NCBI RefSeq assembly: GCF_009811315.1
Contig: NZ_BLID01000009.1
Location: 170,760-234,759, forward strand
DNA length: 64,000 nt
Direction: 5' to 3'
DNA from: Vibrio atypicus
Lineage (GTDB): Bacteria; Pseudomonadota; Gammaproteobacteria; Enterobacterales; Vibrionaceae
Below, piece by piece: positions 59,770 to 64,000 of the stretch. Below the pieces are notes generated by a model. It made no database searches. It saw only the letters and a list, made by a program, of their open reading frames with translations, and was not told where the DNA came from. Position numbers and translations under genes: made by a program. Position 1 is the stretch's first letter. Each line of letters starts with the position of its first letter.

Positions 59770-62700
59770 TTAGTCTTGCGGTTTGTAGATGACATCATTG
59801 AGTAAATTACTCAATGCCTGGCCTGTAATATCACCAGAATTAACGTCCACATAACCTAACTGATCTACGGCATCTTCCAACTTGATAGTTTGATGCTTAC
59901 CATCACGATCAATATGCAGCTCAACATCATTGTTATCGACAACTTTAGCTGTCACGTCACCTAGCAGATCATCCATATTCTCACCGTTATGGAGCAAGTC
60001 AGAAATATCAATATGATCTTCGGTTACCGTAAAGTCAGTTATCACATCTAGCGAATTAACGAAATCAGCTTCGCCAATAACGAATAAGTCCTCGCCAGCT
60101 CCACCGGTAAGCGTATCATTACCAGCACCACCAATTAGAATATCATCGCCATCGCCACCGATTAGGATATCGTTACCACCATGGCCAAACAAGATGTCAT
60201 CTCCATCGTCACCGGATAATACATCTGATTTATCTCCTGAGTGATTTTGGTTGAATTCTTGTACATTTTCCTTCACATAGTTATGAATATCTTCTGCGTC
60301 AACCGTTGATATATCTTGACCAGTTTCGCTAGCAACATGTGATTGAATCGCACTTAAGCCTTGCTCATTAGTACCAAACTCAATCAAGTCACCCAATAGA
60401 ATATCGTTACCGTCACCGCCAGAAAGAATATCAGATCCCTGCTCTAACGGAATATCTTGACCTAAGATGGTTTCAGCTAACTTGGTCACATCGATATTTG
60501 ATTCAACAACACCATCAGTGTCGTATTGTTGAAGCAGGCTCTCACTTACATTACTACCGATACCAATCGCTTCTACACTCGACATCAGTGCAAGCAATTG
60601 ATACATGTGCTGTGATTGCTGGCTTGTACTATTGTGGTCAGTAAAGACTAATGAGCCATTATCCATACTGATTGTTCCTAGCTTCTGTCCAGTCAATGGC
60701 GATGTCACGTTTCCATGGCTATCAACTAAACGTTGGCCCTTGTAATAGAATTCATCTCCTAACTGATAATTACCGTCAGTCAAGACATCTTCAAGCGTGA
60801 TAACATCTTTATCTGAACCCGCATCGATAAGTACTTTATCTAAAGAAGCTTCATCTAAGTAGTTGATGTAGTTAGGCGCACCATCGGTTAGGAAGTAAGT
60901 GATGTTTTCTGCATCACCTTCAGGGAACGAATCAAACCACTCTACAGCAGTCTGAAGACCAGACTCGTAGTCAGTCCAACCCTCACCATTGTCACCGATC
61001 TGGTTCAGCGCATTCTCAAAATCTTGTTTTGCTGTAGGCGAACTCAGATCAACACTAATAACTTGCGATGCTCCAGTAGAGAACTCAGAAAGCATAATGT
61101 TAACGGTACCAGGCTCCGAACCCTGATTAGCTGCAGTTAACAATTCATCAAAGACATCAAGAATTTCATCTTTAGCGGTACCAACCCAATGGCCCATACT
61201 GCCTGACGTATCAAGAACAAAAGCAATATTGTAATCTTGACCAGCAACAATCTCGATTCCCTGAACATCACCAACAATCAGATCATGATCAGCACTGCCC
61301 GTAACTGTGTCGTCACCATGAGAACCGGATTCCATTACGTATTCACGCGCTGTCACATCGACAGTTTCAGTAGTAGAAGCGCTGTCATTATTAGAAGACT
61401 CTATCGACGTTGCAGTAACGCTCAATGGGAAGTCAAGGCTACCTTCGTAGTCAAATGGCACTTTAATATCAAATGAAGCATTACCATTTGAATCGATTGG
61501 AACCAAGAATATACCATCAGCTTCCGCATCAATAGCTTGCCCATTAACATAAACTTCAATACCTTCAGGAAGGCCATCTACCGTAACTGTCTGGGCCAAG
61601 CTTTCACTTCCATCTGTATCAACAAGGTCAACGTCAACATCAACAGCAATCATTCTATCTTGAAGTACTTCGAATGTGCCGTCAGGATTAAGTTCAATAA
61701 TCTTGTCAGCAAATACCACACGCTCAATTTCATACAAATGGTCGCCACGATCTTCTTGACCAGTATGATCGTTAACTGAATCGACTGATTTAGTATCTAA
61801 TACAATCCAATATGGTACACCGCCACCGTGGTTATCCTTGAAGGTAAATTCATAATCTTCAAAGTTACCAGTTAGGTAAACCGTGTCTACACCATCATGA
61901 GCGGTATTACTGCTTGCATCATCTCCGTAGAACGAATCGTTTTGCGCGCCACCAACAAAGACATCATCGCCACCGCCACCGTACATGGTGTCGACGTTAT
62001 TTCCGCCAACAAATAGAGTATCGGTATCACTATAATCATTGTTATTACCTAAGTGAGACGGTAGCGAATTGTCTAGCCCCATCTCAACTGCTAGGTCATT
62101 ATTTTCAGCTTCGGTCTTACCAACAGCAGCAATAACATCAGTATGATGAATTGAAGTCGCATCCGATTTAACCATTTCACCAAGCGTGATGGTAACAGTC
62201 GGTGCGTCTGCTACTGGTGTTACGTCAACAACAACTGTCTGCGTCTCACTCGTGCTATTACCATCTGACACATTGAAATCAAACTCTGCGTAATCTTGAT
62301 GTTGGTCACCTGAATCAACACCATCTTGAGAGCCTGAAGTGCTACTTGACTCATCTGCTGCTGGAGTAAAGACAAGCTTTCCGTCAACAATATCAGCGTA
62401 AGAAATCGCAGTACCAGTTACGACAGGAGAGCCGTTAAGCGTCAACTGACCATTTGCAGGTAGGCTTTCAAATGTAATTGTCATATCTGTTGGAAGCGTG
62501 TCGCCATCAGCAACAGAAAAATCAGACCAACTAAATGTGTATGCTTGATCCTCATTGGTCGTTACATAAGCATCTTCAGCGACCGGTGTTCTATCAAGGT
62601 TAGAGTTATCGATAGTTACCGTTGCTTCATCACTGTACTGCCCTTCTGAATCAACCGCTTTATAATCAAAACTATCATCTGTTGGAAGTGCTTCAACATA

Positions 62701-64000
62701 ACGAAGTTCCCAGTTACCTTGCTCTTTGGTTGATAGGTCTAAACCAGCAATTTCTTTTCCAGCTGGCGCAGTAAACGAGAATTCTTGGAACAGACCATCA
62801 TTTCCTTCAACGCCCGCAGGTTTTTGGAACTCAATCGTTTCTGAACTGCCGTCTGTGTACTTGATAGTAATTAGAGCAGCATTTGAGTGTCCATCTACGT
62901 ACAATCCACCTAAGCCATCTAAGCCTATATTTACAGATGTGACTGGATCAGAGACAAAATCTACAGAGATGACTTCACCAACCTCAATACCGTTGCCATC
63001 ATTATCTGCGACGCCATCACCTACATGACCTTCTTCATTGTCCCATTGATTTAGTGGGTCCGAATTGCTTGAAATACGAATGACGTCGCCATTAGATAAA
63101 GTCAATTCACGAACTTTACCATCCGCATCAACTTGAGTACCCCAATTTAAGAAACCATCCGTTCTGTCAGAGCTATCAGATTCCTCTTTACTTCCTAGTA
63201 AGAAGCCCAGATTCTCCGTTGGCTTGTAGGTAATACCGTCAGACGCAAACTGTGTTTCACCTGTCACATCGCTATCGGTAATTTCACGTGAAACGCCATT
63301 TCCATCGGTGTAAATGAGTACACCGTCAGATGGCAGTTCTGTAATGATCACTGTAAGGTCAGCATTGCCGTTATTGGCAGCATCATCTTCGATATCAGAA
63401 ATATTGTCACCATGAGGGCCAGTTGGGTCGTTGAAACCAACTTGCACACCCTGGTCAGTCGTAGTCTGAATCGTGAAGTCTTGTGCTACTGGTTTGCTAT
63501 CCAATGTCGCTTGCTCGGTGTCACTCGCTGGGTTGCCCGCTTGGTCTGTCACGTCCGCCGTCACGGTAATGTTGCCGTCCACCAAGCCTTTGTCGCTCAG
63601 GTCAACGTCCACACTGAAGTTGCCGTTCGCGTCCACCGTGGTGGTGAACGTTGCGCTGTTGGCTGGGTTTGCGCTGTCGATCACGGTTAAGGTCACCGTC
63701 TGACCCGGCTCGACATTCTCCGTGCTGCCCGACAGGGTCACGGCCTCCGCTTCGTCTTCGCTGATGTTGCCATCGCCCACCGTCACTAAGTCGATGGTTG
63801 GGAGATCCGCGTTGTCCGCATCCAATGTCGCTTGCTCGGTGTCACTCGCTGGGTTGCCCGCTTGGTCTGTCACGTCCGCCGTCACGGTAATGTTGCCGTC
63901 CACCAAGCCTTTGTCGCTCAGGTCAACGTCCACACTGAAGTTGCCGTTCGCGTCCACCGTGGTGGTGAACGTTGCGCTGTTGGCTGGGTTTGCGCTGTCG
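59770..64000 (-). CDS. Giant RTX/VWA adhesin, C-terminal part (partial)
   Basis: At least 1409 residues; the gene enters from the right edge without a start. From N to C: 107-residue Ig-like repeats, a cadherin/Ig-like stretch with a DGxSxEFQ-type strand, T1SS-143-like repeats (DSNGNASFDI, GNADLTVIITEL), then a von Willebrand A domain (about 900-1120 of the visible part) with an intact MIDAS DTSGS, RTX nonapeptides at 60080-60220 (GGDGDDILIGGAGNDT), and a type I secretion target at the end (DFTVTEDHIDISDLL). Such LapA/BapA-like proteins hold cells to surfaces and to each other and are secreted by a type I system. The exporter genes are not in the window. A retention module, if any, would be at the unseen N terminus. 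Confidence 0.9.
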   Translation of the reverse strand, partial: DSANPANSATFTTTVDANGNFSVDVDLSDKGLVDGNITVTADVTDQAGNPASDTEQATLDADNADLPTIDLVTVGDGNISEDEAEAVTLSGSTENVEPGQTVTLTVIDSANPANSATFTTTVDANGNFSVDVDLSDKGLVDGNITVTADVTDQAGNPASDTEQATLDSKPVAQDFTIQTTTDQGVQVGFNDPTGPHGDNISDIEDDAANNGNADLTVIITELPSDGVLIYTDGNGVSREITDSDVTGETQFASDGITYKPTENLGFLLGSKEESDSSDRTDGFLNWGTQVDADGKVRELTLSNGDVIRISSNSDPLNQWDNEEGHVGDGVADNDGNGIEVGEVISVDFVSDPVTSVNIGLDGLGGLYVDGHSNAALITIKYTDGSSETIEFQKPAGVEGNDGLFQEFSFTAPAGKEIAGLDLSTKEQGNWELRYVEALPTDDSFDYKAVDSEGQYSDEATVTIDNSNLDRTPVAEDAYVTTNEDQAYTFSWSDFSVADGDTLPTDMTITFESLPANGQLTLNGSPVVTGTAISYADIVDGKLVFTPAADESSSTSGSQDGVDSGDQHQDYAEFDFNVSDGNSTSETQTVVVDVTPVADAPTVTITLGEMVKSDATSIHHTDVIAAVGKTEAENNDLAVEMGLDNSLPSHLGNNNDYSDTDTLFVGGNNVDTMYGGGGDDVFVGGAQNDSFYGDDASSNTAHDGVDTVYLTGNFEDYEFTFKDNHGGGVPYWIVLDTKSVDSVNDHTGQEDRGDHLYEIERVVFADKIIELNPDGTFEVLQDRMIAVDVDVDLVDTDGSESLAQTVTVDGLPEGIEVYVNGQAIDAEADGIFLVPIDSNGNASFDIKVPFDYEGSLDFPLSVTATSIESSNNDSASTTETVDVTAREYVMESGSHGDDTVTGSADHDLIVGDVQGIEIVAGQDYNIAFVLDTSGSMGHWVGTAKDEILDVFDELLTAANQGSEPGTVNIMLSEFSTGASQVISVDLSSPTAKQDFENALNQIGDNGEGWTDYESGLQTAVEWFDSFPEGDAENITYFLTDGAPNYINYLDEASLDKVLIDAGSDKDVITLEDVLTDGNYQLGDEFYYKGQRLVDSHGNVTSPLTGQKLGTISMDNGSLVFTDHNSTSQQSQHMYQLLALMSSVEAIGIGSNVSESLLQQYDTDGVVESNIDVTKLAETILGQDIPLEQGSDILSGGDGNDILLGDLIEFGTNEQGLSAIQSHVASETGQDISTVDAEDIHNYVKENVQEFNQNHSGDKSDVLSGDDGDDILFGHGGNDILIGGDGDDILIGGAGNDTLTGGAGEDLFVIGEADFVNSLDVITDFTVTEDHIDISDLLHNGENMDDLLGDVTAKVVDNNDVELHIDRDGKHQTIKLEDAVDQLGYVDVNSGDITGQALSNLLNDVIYKPQD
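63499..64000 (-). repeat. 321-bp tandem repeats inside the adhesin gene
   Basis: The segment from 63499 recurs from 63820 with a period of 321 bp (107 codons). All 181 overlapping bases up to the window edge (63820-64000 versus 63499-63679) look identical. The unit encodes one Ig-like domain with DANGNFSVDVDLSDKGLV. It is visibly richer in G and C than the neighbouring adhesin sequence. Confidence 0.85.

Noticed and set aside
1..64000. CRISPR arrays, tRNA or rRNA genes, insertion sequences
   Set aside because: None was recognised by reading; no regularly spaced repeat-spacer units, no cloverleaf-like genes and no transposase-like translation.

Overview
The window looks like the replication terminus of the large chromosome of a Vibrio, probably close to V. 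parahaemolyticus and the Harveyi clade. Three things point there. A 28-bp XerCD dif site near the left end has both 11-bp arms of Vibrio dif1 intact. A matP gene and two perfect matS sites lie within 23 kb of it. The housekeeping order (matP-lonH-fabA-rmf; pyrD-zapC-rlmKL-uup; yebR-pqiA-pqiB-rsmF next to proQ-prc; yccA-tusE-yccX-rlmI) is that of gamma-proteobacterial terminus regions. The species is an inference; no 16S or other species marker is present.

Layout. Positions 2-106 are the tail of a response-regulator receiver domain, probably a hybrid histidine kinase. Positions 249-9645 are a filamentous (inovirus) prophage integrated at dif in the Vf33/f237/CTX style: a repressor on the minus strand, then two small early genes, a Rep_trans replication initiator, an ssDNA-binding protein, a small membrane protein, the major coat protein, a 32-residue pVII/pIX-like ORF, a terminator, a pIII-like adsorption protein, an Ace-like protein and Zot. 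Downstream is a structured non-coding region and an accessory part with two cargo-like genes: a wHTH + GHKL ATPase + DUF4325 protein preceded by three 22-bp-spaced repeats, and a small DUF3653-like regulator. No secretin gene is seen, so the phage presumably leaves through the host type II secretin. Right of the second Xer site is the wreck of a second repressor gene, evidence of an older tandem prophage.

Positions 10.2-13.3 kb hold a GNAT acetyltransferase, an HDOD protein, a free-standing secreted TolA-domain-III-like protein, a DUF3634 protein and MatP, all on the minus strand. 13.5-16.1 kb is lonH, fabA (with overlapping FadR and FabR boxes) and rmf. 16.3-32.4 kb is a long minus-strand series reading toward dif: pepN, DUF2835, NAD-glutamate dehydrogenase, pyrD, zapC, rlmKL, a glutaredoxin-like gene, uup and a DUF3466 surface protein. 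32.6-36.6 kb holds a two-repeat periplasmic protein, prc, proQ and yebR. From 36.7 kb the plus strand carries an ABC exporter, pqiA-pqiB (letAB type) and rsmF.

44-51 kb mixes cvfB, an unknown inner-membrane protein, a DUF4442 thioesterase-like protein, a catalytically eroded PEP-synthase barrel, a DAHP synthase with yajQ, and a siroheme synthase whose methyltransferase half is a remnant. 51.1-55.3 kb is a complete aapJQMP amino-acid ABC transporter. 55.5-59.7 kb is yccA, tusE, yccX, a chemoreceptor and rlmI. The right edge (59.8 kb to the end) is the C-terminal part of a giant RTX/VWA adhesin read on the minus strand; it runs out of the window inside near-perfect 321-bp repeats.

The most unusual parts are the prophage accessory module (a one-polypeptide wHTH/kinase-like/STAS-like switch with its repeat array), the solitary TolA-III-like protein close to a filamentous prophage, and the eroded enzymes. 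No tRNA, rRNA, CRISPR array or insertion sequence was recognised.
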